Shown here in pieces: positions 25,408-34,672 of a DNA stretch of 64,000 nt. The notes beneath the pieces were generated by a model. That model had not been told where the DNA came from and made no database searches. It saw only the letters and a program-made list of their open reading frames with translations. A program made the position numbers and the translations under genes. Source of the DNA: Ruminococcus sp. GTDB lineage: Bacteria; Bacillota; Clostridia; Oscillospirales; Acutalibacteraceae. Position 1 is the first letter of the stretch; each line of letters opens with the position of its first letter. The stretch is from positions 1 through 64,000 of the forward strand of contig SFIQ01000009.1 of the NCBI GenBank assembly GCA_004555265.1, written 5' to 3'.

Positions 25408-26661
25408 TCACGCACGGACGATTAAATTTCCCATTTCCGCCGCATTAAAGACAAACGCACCCGTGCGCGTTTGCGTTGTGACAAATTGTAAAATTTCCGC
25501 ATAAGAGGCGGTTTTGATATCTATACGCGGCACATCCTGATTGAAAATTCCCCACTGTTCGCCCGCGTTAAAGGTTTTATAGTTCCATTTTATACAACTG
25601 ATTTTGTGTTTATCGTACTGTTTCTGTGCATAGTATTCGTTTTCGCCGTTGTTGTATTCCCCGACAAGCACGGCAACACCCCAATTCTCGCGGGCGGTTT
25701 TGAGTTCTTGCACACGGTAGCGTATCATACCCCGTTCGCTGTCATACAAATGCAGTTGATACAGCATATTTTCGTACCCGTTTGCCGCAGGGTCAGGCAA
25801 CACCGTGGTTGACCATACGCCCTCAAACGAGAGAATATGCTGTCCGTCTACGCTTCTGACTGCCTGATAAAAAGCGTCATATGCCGCATTCGTGCGCTGT
25901 ACCGCCGCTTCGCTTTGGGCTTCCCACGCATACGCGCCCGTATAGCCGCTGTTGTTTTGCGGTTCGTTCAACAAATCATACGCCGCAACGGTTTTTCGGT
26001 CTTTATACCGCGACGCAATCGCCGTCCACAGTGTTTTCGCCGTGTCCATTTTGCCTGCGACCTCGTACAATTCGTTTCTGCCCGCCTTGCCGGTGCAATG
26101 GTTCATACTCTGCCCGCCGGGTGCACCGTGCATATCCAAAATCACGTAAATGCCGTGTGCCTCGCATCGGTCAAGTAACCAATCCAGCCTTTGAAATCCG
26201 GGATTGTCGTCCGCATTGTCCGTCAGCCACGCGCCGTCCTCCGTCATAAAATTCCGATACCAAAACGGCACGCGTACGCAGTTAAAGCCGAGGGATTCTA
26301 TCTGCGCAATATCCGCTTCGGTAATAAAATTTTCTTCGAATGCCTTGACCAGTTCGGCGGTTTTTTCTGCACCGAAGCGCTCGGTCAGCACCGCAAGCGT
26401 ATCGAAATACGCCCAATCCTCGGTGTATTCGGGCACAAACCCCATCCAAGTTTCCCACAGCAGCCAGTTGCCTAAATTGACGCCTTTTAAAACAATATGC
26501 TCGCCGTTTTCGTTCACGATATACCCGTCTTGTACGGAAAGCATCTGCATCTCTTTGGGGTTCGTATGATTGTAGGTTCCCAAAGACCGCACTTCGGGTG
26601 TGCAGCCGAAAAACACAAACAAGAACACGAGCACCAAAAGTCCCGCCGAAATCCGTTTCAT
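25408..26661 (-). CDS. Glycoside hydrolase family 5 lipoprotein (cellulase-type)
   Basis: The 417-residue protein has a lipoprotein signal peptide (residues 1-20, FFGC lipobox), so it should be anchored on the outer face of the membrane. The GH5 barrel follows: LKGVNLGNWLLWE, VILDMHGAPGGQSMNHCTG, the acid/base Glu in LLNEPQNNSG and the nucleophile Glu in VLVGEYNNGENEY. The likely substrate is a beta-glucan or beta-mannan, but the subfamily cannot be set by eye. GAAAGGAGAGG precedes the ATG at 26661. There is no dockerin or carbohydrate-binding module, unlike other secreted proteins in this window. Confidence 0.9.
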   Translation of the reverse strand: MKRISAGLLVLVFLFVFFGCTPEVRSLGTYNHTNPKEMQMLSVQDGYIVNENGEHIVLKGVNLGNWLLWETWMGFVPEYTEDWAYFDTLAVLTERFGAEKTAELVKAFEENFITEADIAQIESLGFNCVRVPFWYRNFMTEDGAWLTDNADDNPGFQRLDWLLDRCEAHGIYVILDMHGAPGGQSMNHCTGKAGRNELYEVAGKMDTAKTLWTAIASRYKDRKTVAAYDLLNEPQNNSGYTGAYAWEAQSEAAVQRTNAAYDAFYQAVRSVDGQHILSFEGVWSTTVLPDPAANGYENMLYQLHLYDSERGMIRYRVQELKTARENWGVAVLVGEYNNGENEYYAQKQYDKHKISCIKWNYKTFNAGEQWGIFNQDVPRIDIKTASYAEILQFVTTQTRTGAFVFNAAEMGNLIVRA

Positions 26662-26886
26662 ACGGCCTCTCCTTTCTCTTGTGCACAACACATATCAAAC
26701 TATAATGCCGTCTGATTTATTATTTTAGCATAAACGGACAGCAACTTGCAATCAAATATTCTGTTTTCGCAAACGGCGTGATGCGCGTGCATGCAAGCCG
26801 ACTTCGTTTTCGCGCTTTTTGCGCGCGTCTTTTACAAAATCTGCAAAATTTTTCACTTTTTGTGCGGATTTTCATAAGATTTCGTA

Positions 26887-26915
26887 TTTACACGCCGCAA
26901 AGAAAGTGATACAAT
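26887..26915 (+). promoter_or_regulatory. Promoter of pyruvate:ferredoxin oxidoreductase
   Basis: TTTACA and TACAAT boxes are separated by 17 bases. The whole 327-base gap between the GH5 gene and this one (26662-26988) otherwise shows no gene, and I see no Rex-like operator in it. Confidence 0.65.
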
Positions 26916-26988
26916 ATCCATGTATGTGAGTGGGCGGGGAGTACTCTGCCCCAATACAGTTAACAAACCTTTCAAGGAGGAAATACGA

Positions 26989-29900
26989 ATGGCAGAAACA
27001 AAGAAACCCGTCGTTTCGAGAAAATCGAAAACGATGGACGGTAACAATGCCGCCGCGTATGTTTCTTACGCGTTTACGGAAGTTGCCGGTATTTACCCGA
27101 TCACGCCGTCCAGCCCGATGGCGGACTATGTGGATCAGTGGTCGGCACAGGGGGTCAAAAACATTTTCGGCACAACCGTGAAGGTTGCGGAAATGCAGTC
27201 CGAAGCAGGTGCGGCAGGTACCGTGCACGGCTCGTTGGCAGCCGGCGCACTGACCACCACTTACACCGCGTCGCAAGGCCTTCTGCTGATGATTCCGAAT
27301 ATGTACAAAATCGCGGGCGAATTGCTCCCGTCGGTGTTCCATGTTTCGGCACGCTGTGTGGCTTCTCACGCGTTGAACATCTTCGGTGACCATTCCGATG
27401 TGTATGCTTGCCGTCAAACCGGTTTTGCAATGCTTGCCGAGGGCAACGTGCAGGAGGTTATGGACTTGGCAGCCGTCGCGCACTTGGCGACGATTGAAAG
27501 CCGCGTACCGTTCATTAACTTCTTCGACGGTTTCCGTACCTCGCACGAAATTCAAAAAATCAAGGTCTGGGATTACGAAGACCTCAAAGAAATGTGCAAT
27601 ATGGACGCGGTTGACGCGTTCCGCAAACGCGCACTCAATCCTGAACGCCCCGTTATGCGTGGCTCGCACGAAAACGGCGACATCTTCTTCCAGCACAGAG
27701 AGGCGTGCAACAAGTATTATGACGCTGTTCCCGCTGTGGTTGAGAAGTATATGGACAAAGTCAACGAAAAACTCGGCACCGACTATAAGTTGTTCAACTA
27801 CTATGGTGCGCCCGATGCGGACAGAGTTATCGTAGCGATGGGCTCCATCTGCGATGTGGCAGAAGAAGTTATCGACTACTTAACCGCAAAAGGCGAAAAG
27901 GTCGGTCTTGTCAAAGTTCGTTTGTACAGACCGTTCAGCGCCGCAAAACTTTGCGAAGCAATCCCCGCAACCGCGAAGAAAATCGCAGTGCTCGACAGAA
28001 CCAAAGAACCCGGCTCTATCGGTGAGCCGCTGTTCTTAGATGTTGTTGCCGCGCTCAACGAAATGGGCAGAACCGCAAAGGTCTGCGGCGGCCGTTACGG
28101 CTTGGGCTCGAAAGACACCCCGCCCGCAAGCGTGTTTGCCGTATATGAGCACCTCAACAAAGAAAATCCGGAGCGTCAGTTCACCCTCGGCATCAACGAC
28201 GATGTTACCCACCTTTCTCTCGAGGAGAAGCCCGCGCCCAACACCGCGGCGGCAGGCACCATCGAGTGCAAATTCTGGGGCTTGGGCGGCGACGGTACTG
28301 TCGGCGCAAACAAAGACTCCATCAAGATTATCGGCGACCATACCGACAAATATGTACAGGCATATTTCCAGTATGACTCCAAGAAAACCGGCGGCGTAAC
28401 CATTTCGCATCTGCGTTTCGGTGACAAACCGATTAAGAGCCCCTATTACATCAATAAAGCGGACTTCGTGGCTTGCCACAACCCGTCTTACATTGAAAAA
28501 GGCTTTAAGATGGTGCAGGATGTCAAACCCGGCGGCGTGTTCTTAATCAACTGCCAGTGGGATGAAGCAGAACTTGCGGAAAAATTGAACGCCGAAACCA
28601 AACGCTATATTGCGCAAAACGACATTCAGCTTTACACCGTCAACGCGATTGACTTGGCGGCAAAAATCGGCTTGGGCAAACGCACCAACACCGTTTTGCA
28701 GTCCGCATTCTTCTCTCTTTCCAAAGTATTGCCCGAAGCGGAAGCCATCGGCTATATGAAAGAAAAAGCCCAGAAGTTTATGAAGAAGGGCAAAGAAATT
28801 GTTGAAATGAATGAAAAAGCAATCGACGCCGGCGCTACTGCCTATGTGAAGATTGCTGTGCCCGCCGAATGGGCAAACGCAACCGACGATGCGGCAGTTG
28901 TCACCGAAAACGGCCCTGCAAAACTCGTCAAGATGGTTGATAATATTATGAAACCCGTCGGCAAAATGGACGGTGACAGCCTTCCCGTTTCCGCATTTAT
29001 GGATCATGCGGACGGTACCTTCGAGCAGGGCGCTGCGGCATATGAAAAACGCGGCGTTGCCGTTATGGTTCCCGAATGGAACGGCAGTACCTGCGCACAG
29101 TGCAATAAGTGCGCGTATGTCTGCCCGCACGCAACCATTCGTCCCTATGCTTTGAATGCCGAAGAAGCGGCGGCCGCACCGGCAACCGCCACGATCGTGG
29201 ACAAAAAAGGCAAGGGCAAAGATGTTTACAAATACACCATGGCGGTTTCGCCGATGGATTGTATGGGCTGCGGCGTGTGCATCGGCGTCTGCCCGACAAA
29301 CTCCTTGAAAATGGTTCCGCGCGAATCGCAAGACGCGAAACAGGAAGCATTCGATTATATGGTTGCCAATGTCACCGTGAAGGAAGACCTTGCAAACAAC
29401 ACCGTTATCGGCAGTCAGTTCAAGACCCCGCTGCTTGAATTCTCCGGCTCCTGCGCGGGCTGTGCGGAAACCTCTTATGCAAGACTCATCACCCAGTTGT
29501 TCGGCGACAGAATGTATATCTCCAACGCTACCGGTTGCTCGTCCATTTGGGGCGGCCCCGCGGCAACTTCGCCCTACACCGTCAATAAAGACGGCCACGG
29601 CCCCGCATGGGCTAACTCCCTGTTTGAGGACAACGCCGAGCACGGCTTCGGTATGTACCTTGGGCAAAACGCCATCCGCAACCGCTTGATTGACGAAGTC
29701 AAGCAGATTGCCGAGAGCGAAAAAGCCACCGACGAAGTCAAAGCGGCTTGCAACGCATATCTCGACACCGTGAACAACGGCGAAAAGAATACCCCCGCTA
29801 CCAAGGCTTTGGTTGCGGCACTCGAAGCGCTTGATTGCGACTGCGACGCACGCAAAGACATTCTTGCCAACAAAGAATATCTCTCGAAGAAATCCGTTTG

Positions 29901-30555
29901 GATTTTCGGCGGCGACGGTTGGGCATATGACATCGGCTTCGGCGGCGTAGACCATGTTCTCGCAACCGGCGAAGATGTCAACATTATGGTATTTGATACC
30001 GAAGTGTACTCCAACACCGGCGGTCAGGCGTCCAAGGCGTCTAACATCGGTCAGGTTGCACAGTTCGCGGCGGCAGGGAAAGCCATTGCCAAGAAGAGCC
30101 TTGCCGAAATCGCGATGAGCTACGGTTATGTCTATGTTGCACAGATTGCAATGGGTGCTGACCAAAATCAGACCATCAAAGCCATCACCGAAGCAGAAGC
30201 ATATCCGGGCCCGTCTATCGTTATTGCCTATGCACCTTGCGAAATGCACTCTATTAAGGGCGGCATGACCAACTGCCAGGCAGAGATGAAGAAGGCTGTC
30301 GATTGCGGTTATTGGAATATGTTCCGTTACAATCCCGCACTCAAAGCCGAGGGCAAGAACCCCTTCACCGTAGACAGCAAGGAAGGCTCCGAGAGTTACC
30401 GCGACTTCATCATGAACGAGGCGCGTTACTCCTCGCTGACCCGTTCCTTCCCCGAAAGAGCAGAGGTTCTGTTCAAACAGGCAGAGGATACCGCAAAGGC
30501 AAGATACAATCATTTGCAGAAACTCAAAGATTTGTACGCACCCGACGCGGAATAA
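26989..30555 (+). CDS. nifJ: Pyruvate:ferredoxin (flavodoxin) oxidoreductase
   Basis: This single-chain PFOR (1188 residues, normal for the family) decarboxylates pyruvate to acetyl-CoA and reduces ferredoxin, the electron source for hydrogenases. Domains in order: pyruvate-binding domain I (GIYPITPSSPMADYVDQWS), domain II, the gamma domain, a 2x[4Fe-4S] ferredoxin domain (CAQCNKCAYVCPH and CMGCGVCIGVCP), and the TPP-binding domain (SGSCAGCAETSYARL, NATGCSSIWGG, VFDTEVYSNTGGQASK). AAGGAGG lies 7 bases before the ATG at 26989. Upstream in-frame codons are not conserved. It is monocistronic. Together with AdhE and the [FeFe] hydrogenases at 38-46 kb it makes the core of mixed-acid and hydrogen fermentation. 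Confidence 0.96.
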   Translation: MAETKKPVVSRKSKTMDGNNAAAYVSYAFTEVAGIYPITPSSPMADYVDQWSAQGVKNIFGTTVKVAEMQSEAGAAGTVHGSLAAGALTTTYTASQGLLLMIPNMYKIAGELLPSVFHVSARCVASHALNIFGDHSDVYACRQTGFAMLAEGNVQEVMDLAAVAHLATIESRVPFINFFDGFRTSHEIQKIKVWDYEDLKEMCNMDAVDAFRKRALNPERPVMRGSHENGDIFFQHREACNKYYDAVPAVVEKYMDKVNEKLGTDYKLFNYYGAPDADRVIVAMGSICDVAEEVIDYLTAKGEKVGLVKVRLYRPFSAAKLCEAIPATAKKIAVLDRTKEPGSIGEPLFLDVVAALNEMGRTAKVCGGRYGLGSKDTPPASVFAVYEHLNKENPERQFTLGINDDVTHLSLEEKPAPNTAAAGTIECKFWGLGGDGTVGANKDSIKIIGDHTDKYVQAYFQYDSKKTGGVTISHLRFGDKPIKSPYYINKADFVACHNPSYIEKGFKMVQDVKPGGVFLINCQWDEAELAEKLNAETKRYIAQNDIQLYTVNAIDLAAKIGLGKRTNTVLQSAFFSLSKVLPEAEAIGYMKEKAQKFMKKGKEIVEMNEKAIDAGATAYVKIAVPAEWANATDDAAVVTENGPAKLVKMVDNIMKPVGKMDGDSLPVSAFMDHADGTFEQGAAAYEKRGVAVMVPEWNGSTCAQCNKCAYVCPHATIRPYALNAEEAAAAPATATIVDKKGKGKDVYKYTMAVSPMDCMGCGVCIGVCPTNSLKMVPRESQDAKQEAFDYMVANVTVKEDLANNTVIGSQFKTPLLEFSGSCAGCAETSYARLITQLFGDRMYISNATGCSSIWGGPAATSPYTVNKDGHGPAWANSLFEDNAEHGFGMYLGQNAIRNRLIDEVKQIAESEKATDEVKAACNAYLDTVNNGEKNTPATKALVAALEALDCDCDARKDILANKEYLSKKSVWIFGGDGWAYDIGFGGVDHVLATGEDVNIMVFDTEVYSNTGGQASKASNIGQVAQFAAAGKAIAKKSLAEIAMSYGYVYVAQIAMGADQNQTIKAITEAEAYPGPSIVIAYAPCEMHSIKGGMTNCQAEMKKAVDCGYWNMFRYNPALKAEGKNPFTVDSKEGSESYRDFIMNEARYSSLTRSFPERAEVLFKQAEDTAKARYNHLQKLKDLYAPDAE

Positions 30556-30604
30556 TCCCCGAAAGCGCTTGTAAAATTGTGAAGCGCAAAAGTGCATAAC
30601 AAAC

Positions 30605-30645
30605 AAAACCACCGAAGTCGGTCAACCCGATTTCGGTGGTTTTTC
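30605..30645 (+). terminator. Rho-independent terminator after PFOR
   Basis: AAAACCACCGAA pairs with TTCGGTGGTTTT (plus an inner TCGG/CCGA) and a T run follows. Confidence 0.88.
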
Positions 30646-30656
30646 AGTTTTATAGG

Positions 30657-30810
30657 GTAGGGCGGGGGCTTGCTCCCGCCGTCCAATGTCCGTTTTCCAT
30701 GAAAACCCACACCCAACCGCAAATTTATGAAAAATGTCATTCTGCGCGAAGCGAAGAATCTCGTAAAATGCACAAGAGATTCTTCGCCTATTGGCTCAGA
30801 ATGACAAAAT
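30657..30810. repeat. Intergenic repeat modules between PFOR and trmO
   Basis: A GTAGGGCGGGGGC-type palindrome (30657-30681) and a long TGTCATTCTGCGCGAAG... to ...CAGAATGACA palindrome (30733-30807) are present. No gene is visible. Confidence 0.8.
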
Positions 30811-30823
30811 GCACCGCCGTTTT

Positions 30824-31507
30824 CTATTCCACTTCCGTCACGGTCAAAATTTCTCCCGCAACGGTGAATCTCACGGTAAACCCCGCAAATGAAAATCCGT
30901 ACACGCGTTCACTGTCTGCCTGATACGCGGGGCGGGGGTCTTGTGCCAAAACGCGCAGGAGCGCCGTGCGTTTTTCTTCAGGGATTTTTAAAAGTAAGTT
31001 TTCGGGAAACTCCACTTTCAAAATATCGTCTTTCGATTGTAACGCAAACCCACCAGTGGCGTTCGGTACGCTGTCGGCGTAGGGGAGGTAGGGCTTCACA
31101 TCCAAAATCGGCGTGCCGTCCATCAAATCCGCGCCCGCCACAAGCAAAATCGGCGCGTTTTCGCTTTCAAAATCCATTTTTAAAAGCCGCACACACGAAA
31201 GCCCGATGTGGTTTGGGCGAAACGGCGACCGCGTGGCAAAAACGCCCATGCGGGTGTTGCCGCCCAACCGCGGCGGGCGCACGGTCGGCGACCAATCTTT
31301 GTCGGCACATTCCGAAAACTGCCACAAAAGCCACAGGTGCGAAAAGCCCTCTAACCCCCGAAACGCGTCGGGGTTACGGTATTTTGGCTCGAACACCACG
31401 GTTGCCTGTAATTCGTCCACAATCCCGCTTTGCCGCGGGATGCCGAATTTTTCGGGAAAATCGCTGTGTATGTGCGCAATCACGCGCATTTTCAGTTCTG
31501 TATCCAT
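30824..31507 (-). CDS. TrmO-family tRNA (N6-threonylcarbamoyladenosine37-N6)-methyltransferase
   Basis: The 227-residue protein belongs to the TsaA/YaeB/TrmO family, which methylates t6A37 of tRNA-Thr using SAM. Visible are IAHIHSDFPEKFGIPRQSG, FSHLWLLWQF, the SAM-site segment GVFATRSPFRPNHIGLS, and the C-terminal domain with LAQDPRPAYQ. The ATG at 31507 is preceded by GGAGGAATC; an upstream extension is not conserved and overlaps the ACT gene. It starts 19 bases after the ACT gene stop, so they form an operon. Family assignment is firm; tRNA specificity is by homology. Confidence 0.85.
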   Translation of the reverse strand: MDTELKMRVIAHIHSDFPEKFGIPRQSGIVDELQATVVFEPKYRNPDAFRGLEGFSHLWLLWQFSECADKDWSPTVRPPRLGGNTRMGVFATRSPFRPNHIGLSCVRLLKMDFESENAPILLVAGADLMDGTPILDVKPYLPYADSVPNATGGFALQSKDDILKVEFPENLLLKIPEEKRTALLRVLAQDPRPAYQADSERVYGFSFAGFTVRFTVAGEILTVTEVE

Positions 31508-31526
31508 ACCGATTCCTCCTGTGCAA

Positions 31527-31892
31527 TCAAACGATTGTATATCCTGCGGCGGCAAGCGCTTGCATTGCGTTTTCAAAATCCGCTGCTTTTGTGAAAATAT
31601 AATCGGTGTTGTAGGTGGAAACTGCAAAAATACCGATTTTGTGTTTTGCCAAATTCGCAGAAATTTCAGAAAGTATCCCGACAAGCGAAAAATCCAAAAC
31701 GCCTTGTATTCTGCACGCCTTCCAACCATCCTCGCGTGCAACGGTGTTGTCGGGCACGATTTCCGTGCGGCAAACCAACGAGTTTTCCGCATCGGTTTTG
31801 CCGATAAAACAAAAAGGACTGTCGAACTGCACTTTTGAAAAATCACGCACTTTGCAGACGGAAAAATCACCGCCGATTTTTTGTATTTCCAT
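31527..31892 (-). CDS. Small ACT-domain protein
   Basis: The 121-residue protein (from the ATG at 31892; an ATG at 31904 or an upstream start at 31913 is possible) looks like a tandem ACT/CASTOR-type sensor: an N-terminal GGDFSVCKVRDFSKV strand-rich half and a C-terminal half with FSLVGILSEISANLAKHKIG and a FAVSTYNTDYIF strand. Such domains bind amino acids or act as small regulators. No catalytic part is attached. It lies just upstream of trmO in the same direction. Confidence 0.75.
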   Translation of the reverse strand: MEIQKIGGDFSVCKVRDFSKVQFDSPFCFIGKTDAENSLVCRTEIVPDNTVAREDGWKACRIQGVLDFSLVGILSEISANLAKHKIGIFAVSTYNTDYIFTKAADFENAMQALAAAGYTIV

Positions 31893-31989
31893 ATTTTTCC
31901 CCATTCTCTGCAAATCCGGCGTGCTGTGCGTTGCCGTTTTGCATCTTTTGCCGAGTACCGTTTATTTTGTGATAGGAATTCTAAACTTT

Positions 31990-32241
31990 TCAGTCGATTT
32001 TCGCAAGCATTGTATTCTTTTTTATGATAAAATTAAAAAAATAGAATGTCATAACTGCATTTTCAACTATCCGCATCGCTCTTGACAAAATTTCTATACA
32101 GAACAAAATACTGCAACAAATAGATATAATAATCTGTACTGCAAATAAAGGTACGATAGGTAAATAGTCCCAAAGCCTTTGAACGAGTAATATATTCGCG
32201 ATTATCCAAATCGTTAGTCCAAAGTTTTTGTGTTTTTTCAT
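31990..32241 (-). CDS. Small two- or three-helix membrane protein, unknown
   Basis: The 83-residue protein has two or three hydrophobic segments after a basic MKKHKNFG start. The ATG at 32241 lies about 10 bases after GAAAGG. It has no named domain and the codon use is more AT-rich than in its neighbours. I rate it a plausible but unproven gene. Confidence 0.45.
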   Translation of the reverse strand: MKKHKNFGLTIWIIANILLVQRLWDYLPIVPLFAVQIIISICCSILFCIEILSRAMRIVENAVMTFYFFNFIIKKNTMLAKID

Positions 32242-32435
32242 TTTAAAAAGACCTTTCAAATCTTAATAATGAAAGAACAATGGCAGTACAGGAGAAAACG
32301 CCCATATTTCATAAATCTCGCAAGGGCTCTTTGCCAAAGCGCAACCAAACGGAGCAGAATTGAGGTTAAAGTTAGCAATAATACGCCCGAGAAGTTACCC
32401 CGATAAACAGGAAGTGGTCGATGAAAACACAGGGG
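32242..32435. other. Gap between small membrane protein and MFS transporter genes
   Basis: No gene with support is seen. Two short open stretches on the + strand (about 32281-32370 and 32362-32455) lack a ribosome binding site and have no recognisable similarity; they could be remnants. Confidence 0.5.
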
Positions 32436-33632
32436 CTAATTGTCGCGCTTGCTTGTTGGGATGAACAATTTTATACTGCAGATCGCAATGATCAGCAGTA
32501 TCGGAAACACGATTCCCGCAAGCATTCCGGCTTTCATATTATCATTTGCATTCTGCGTAAAGATGCCGATGACGCTCGGGCCAATAGACGCTCCCATATC
32601 TCCGCCCATAGCAAGCAAGGCAAACAGGGCTGTACCCCCCAAGGGGATTCGGGCTGAAGAAATGCTGATCGACCCCGGCCACATAATCCCCACTGAAAAT
32701 CCACAGAGAACACACCCCAGCAGTCCGAAAATCGGTTGGGAGGAGATCGCGGTCAACAAATAACAGATCAAGCACAGGGTCCCGGATCCCAACATGAAGT
32801 TCGGCAAATTCATTTTATGACCGAATTTGCCGTACAGGAGACGACTGAGCCCCATCGTTGCAGCAAACATACAAGGGCCAATCAAGTCCCCGATGCTTTT
32901 GGAAAAGCCCAACGCAGATTCAACAAAAGCAGACGCCCATTGCGCCATGGATGCTTCGCTTGCACCCGCACCGATCATCAAAAGGATAAAAACCCAAAAG
33001 GCGGGTTTACGCAACAACTCTTTCAGTGTCATTCCCTTACCTTCCTCCGCTAAACGCTCGATCGGGCATATTGAGAAATTGTATGCATTGATGAGCGGAA
33101 CAATCGCCCACAGACAGGCCATGATACGCCAGTTTTCAATGCCAAACAGTGCAAAAAACAATGTGGAAACCAAAATAACGCCCACAACGCCCCAACAATA
33201 GAAGGAATGCAGCAGGCTCATCACGCTGTCTTTGTTTTCAAACGGACATGCCTCTACAATGGGACTGACCAAAACCTCAATCAGTCCGCTTCCTACCGCG
33301 TAGATCACAACACTGATCAAAATTCCCAAAAGGCGGCTCGGCAGAAGGCTCGGCAAAAACGCCAATAAAATCAAACCCGCGGCAGAAGTAATTTGTGATG
33401 CAACCACACATTTTCGATATCCGATTCGGTCAACAAATTTGGCGCAAAATACATCCACAAGAATTTGGACAATATAAAAAACGGTGGAAATCAGGGCGAT
33501 TTTCGCAATTGGTATGTCAAACTCGGCATGGAATCGCAAAAACAGAAGCGGCGTAAAATTTGCAACAATTGCTTGCGTGATAAATCCGATATAACATGTA
33601 ATCAGTGTCTTTTTGTATTTTTTTATTTCCAT
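32436..33632 (-). CDS. MFS transporter
   Basis: The 398-residue protein has about 12 hydrophobic segments in two halves and the MFS motif A-like loop DVFCAKFVDRIGYRK between helices 2 and 3. It begins MEIKKYKKTLITCYIGF at the ATG 33632 with GGAAAGGAA upstream. Its base composition and use of rarer codons differ from its neighbours, so transfer is possible. Substrate (sugar, drug or metabolite) cannot be told. It stands alone between the small gene cluster and tRNA-Leu. Confidence 0.8.
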   Translation of the reverse strand: MEIKKYKKTLITCYIGFITQAIVANFTPLLFLRFHAEFDIPIAKIALISTVFYIVQILVDVFCAKFVDRIGYRKCVVASQITSAAGLILLAFLPSLLPSRLLGILISVVIYAVGSGLIEVLVSPIVEACPFENKDSVMSLLHSFYCWGVVGVILVSTLFFALFGIENWRIMACLWAIVPLINAYNFSICPIERLAEEGKGMTLKELLRKPAFWVFILLMIGAGASEASMAQWASAFVESALGFSKSIGDLIGPCMFAATMGLSRLLYGKFGHKMNLPNFMLGSGTLCLICYLLTAISSQPIFGLLGCVLCGFSVGIMWPGSISISSARIPLGGTALFALLAMGGDMGASIGPSVIGIFTQNANDNMKAGMLAGIVFPILLIIAICSIKLFIPTSKRDN

Positions 33633-33775
33633 AATATTTGAAGTTCCTTTCCGTGATAAACTTGTGTGAACGGTTCCATGCCGCCAAATCACATTCCTTT
33701 TATGGGAAAATCATCTTCACAAATTCCAATTTGTTGAAATCAGCATATCACAAATCTGTGCATATCTCAACCATG

Positions 33776-33822
33776 AAAAAAGAACCCTCACTTGTCTTGG
33801 TAGACAAAAGAGGGTTCTTTTC
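33776..33822. terminator. Strong hairpin near the MFS gene
   Basis: AAAAGAACCCTC and GAGGGTTCTTTT with an inner TTGTCT/AGACAA pair form a long stem with A and T runs on both sides, able to act on either strand. Confidence 0.7.
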
Positions 33823-33867
33823 TGTCAAGAGGTAGCAAAAAAATGTCGGTTGCGGTCGAGTCGCAAA

Positions 33868-33911
33868 GAAAAAAATAACGCTGAACCCAAAGACGAATTG
33901 GGTCCAGCGTC
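33868..33911 (-). terminator. Terminator of tRNA-Leu(TAA)
   Basis: On the - strand ACGCTGGACCCAATT...TTGGGTTCAGCGT forms a stem and a T-rich tract follows, directly after the tRNA 3' end. Confidence 0.8.
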
Positions 33912-33915
33912 ACGC

Positions 33916-34002
33916 TGGTGCCGCTGACCGGACTTGAACCGGTACGGTGTTGCCACCGAGGGATTTTAAGTCCCTTGCGTCTGCCGATTTCGCCACAGCG
34001 GC
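33916..34002 (-). tRNA. tRNA-Leu (anticodon TAA)
   Basis: The gene starts GCCGCTGTGGCGAAA on the - strand, has a GGGA/TCCC anticodon stem with loop CTTAAAA (anticodon TAA), a long variable arm, GTTCAAGTC in the T arm and ends AGCGGC with encoded ACCA. It is a normal type II leucine tRNA of 87 bases. Confidence 0.95.
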
Positions 34003-34169
34003 GCGTTTTCGGCGCTTTATTATTATAGTCAAAAAGACTTTGCTTGTCAATGAAAATTTTTTGATTTTAGACATAAAGGATAAAAACGGATTTTAGACTT
34101 TTGATTGTATTTTTTCTGCTTTTGTGTTATCCTATTGTTACAAATCAAAACAGAAAGGAATTTCCCGTC

Positions 34170-34421
34170 ATGTTAGAATACCGTTACGACACACAACTGT
34201 TAATTGAGGGCGAGGATTTGGACGAGGACGAAATCCACGATTACTTCACCGACCATTTCAAGGGCGACTGCCTTTTGGCAGTGGGGGATGAGGATTTAAT
34301 CAAAATCCATTACCACACCAACGAGCCGTGGAAGGTGTTGGAGTATTGCTCGACCTTGGGCGAGATTTTCGACATCGTGGTTGAGGATATGGACCGTCAG
34401 GAACGCGGGTTGAAAGGCTGA
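34170..34421 (+). CDS. Stand-alone FakA C-terminal-like domain protein
   Basis: The 83-residue protein resembles the last domain of FakA/YloV-type fatty-acid kinases (DAK-phosphatase-like module): GDCLLAVGDEDLIKIHYHTN, then PWKVLEYCSTLGEIFDIVVEDM, matching the family HTNNPGKVLEYALKLGE pattern. The kinase half and the middle domain are absent, so it should not phosphorylate fatty acids alone. AGAAAGGAA lies 9 bases before the ATG at 34170. It lies between tRNA-Leu and the magnesium riboswitch and is monocistronic. Whether it partners the DegV protein at 48958 (DegV/FakB proteins carry the fatty acid for FakA) is open. Confidence 0.75.
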   Translation: MLEYRYDTQLLIEGEDLDEDEIHDYFTDHFKGDCLLAVGDEDLIKIHYHTNEPWKVLEYCSTLGEIFDIVVEDMDRQERGLKG

Positions 34422-34464
34422 TTTCGCAAAAGAATAATTTCCCCAAAAAATTCGTCGCTTTCTC

Positions 34465-34493
34465 TTGACATTCGGCGAACTTCGGTTCATAAT
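34465..34493 (+). promoter_or_regulatory. Promoter of the M-box/mgtE transcript
   Basis: TTGACA and CATAAT boxes are separated by 17 bases, just before the riboswitch. Confidence 0.7.
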
Positions 34494-34507
34494 AGCAAAT
34501 GCAAAAA

Positions 34508-34665
34508 ACATATCGGTAGGTAAGGCTCCCACAGGGATACGGGCTGCTGCCGCGAAACGGTGGAGACACCGTCAGCAGGTCAACAGGGCATATCGAACAC
34601 GAAGGTGTGCTCTAACGCAGTTTCATTGCCCTTTGAAGCTAAAGCTTGAACGAAAGTTATAGTAT
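34508..34665 (+). promoter_or_regulatory. M-box (ykoK) magnesium riboswitch
   Basis: The conserved M-box pieces appear in order: GGTAGGTAAGGCTCCCACAG, GCTGCTGCCG...GGTGGAGACACC, GTCAGCAGGTCAACAGGGC, ATATCGAACA and the terminal TTGCCCTTTGAAGCTAAAGC segment. It binds magnesium and switches transcription of magnesium transporters off when Mg is plentiful. A terminator follows immediately, then a small ORF and mgtE. Confidence 0.93.
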
Positions 34666-34672
34666 ACGCTCG

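Noticed and set aside
28543..30612. Long - strand reading frame (689 codons) opposite the PFOR gene
   Set aside because: The + strand encodes a fully conserved PFOR; the opposite frame is a shadow of its codon bias and has no ribosome binding site or family motifs.
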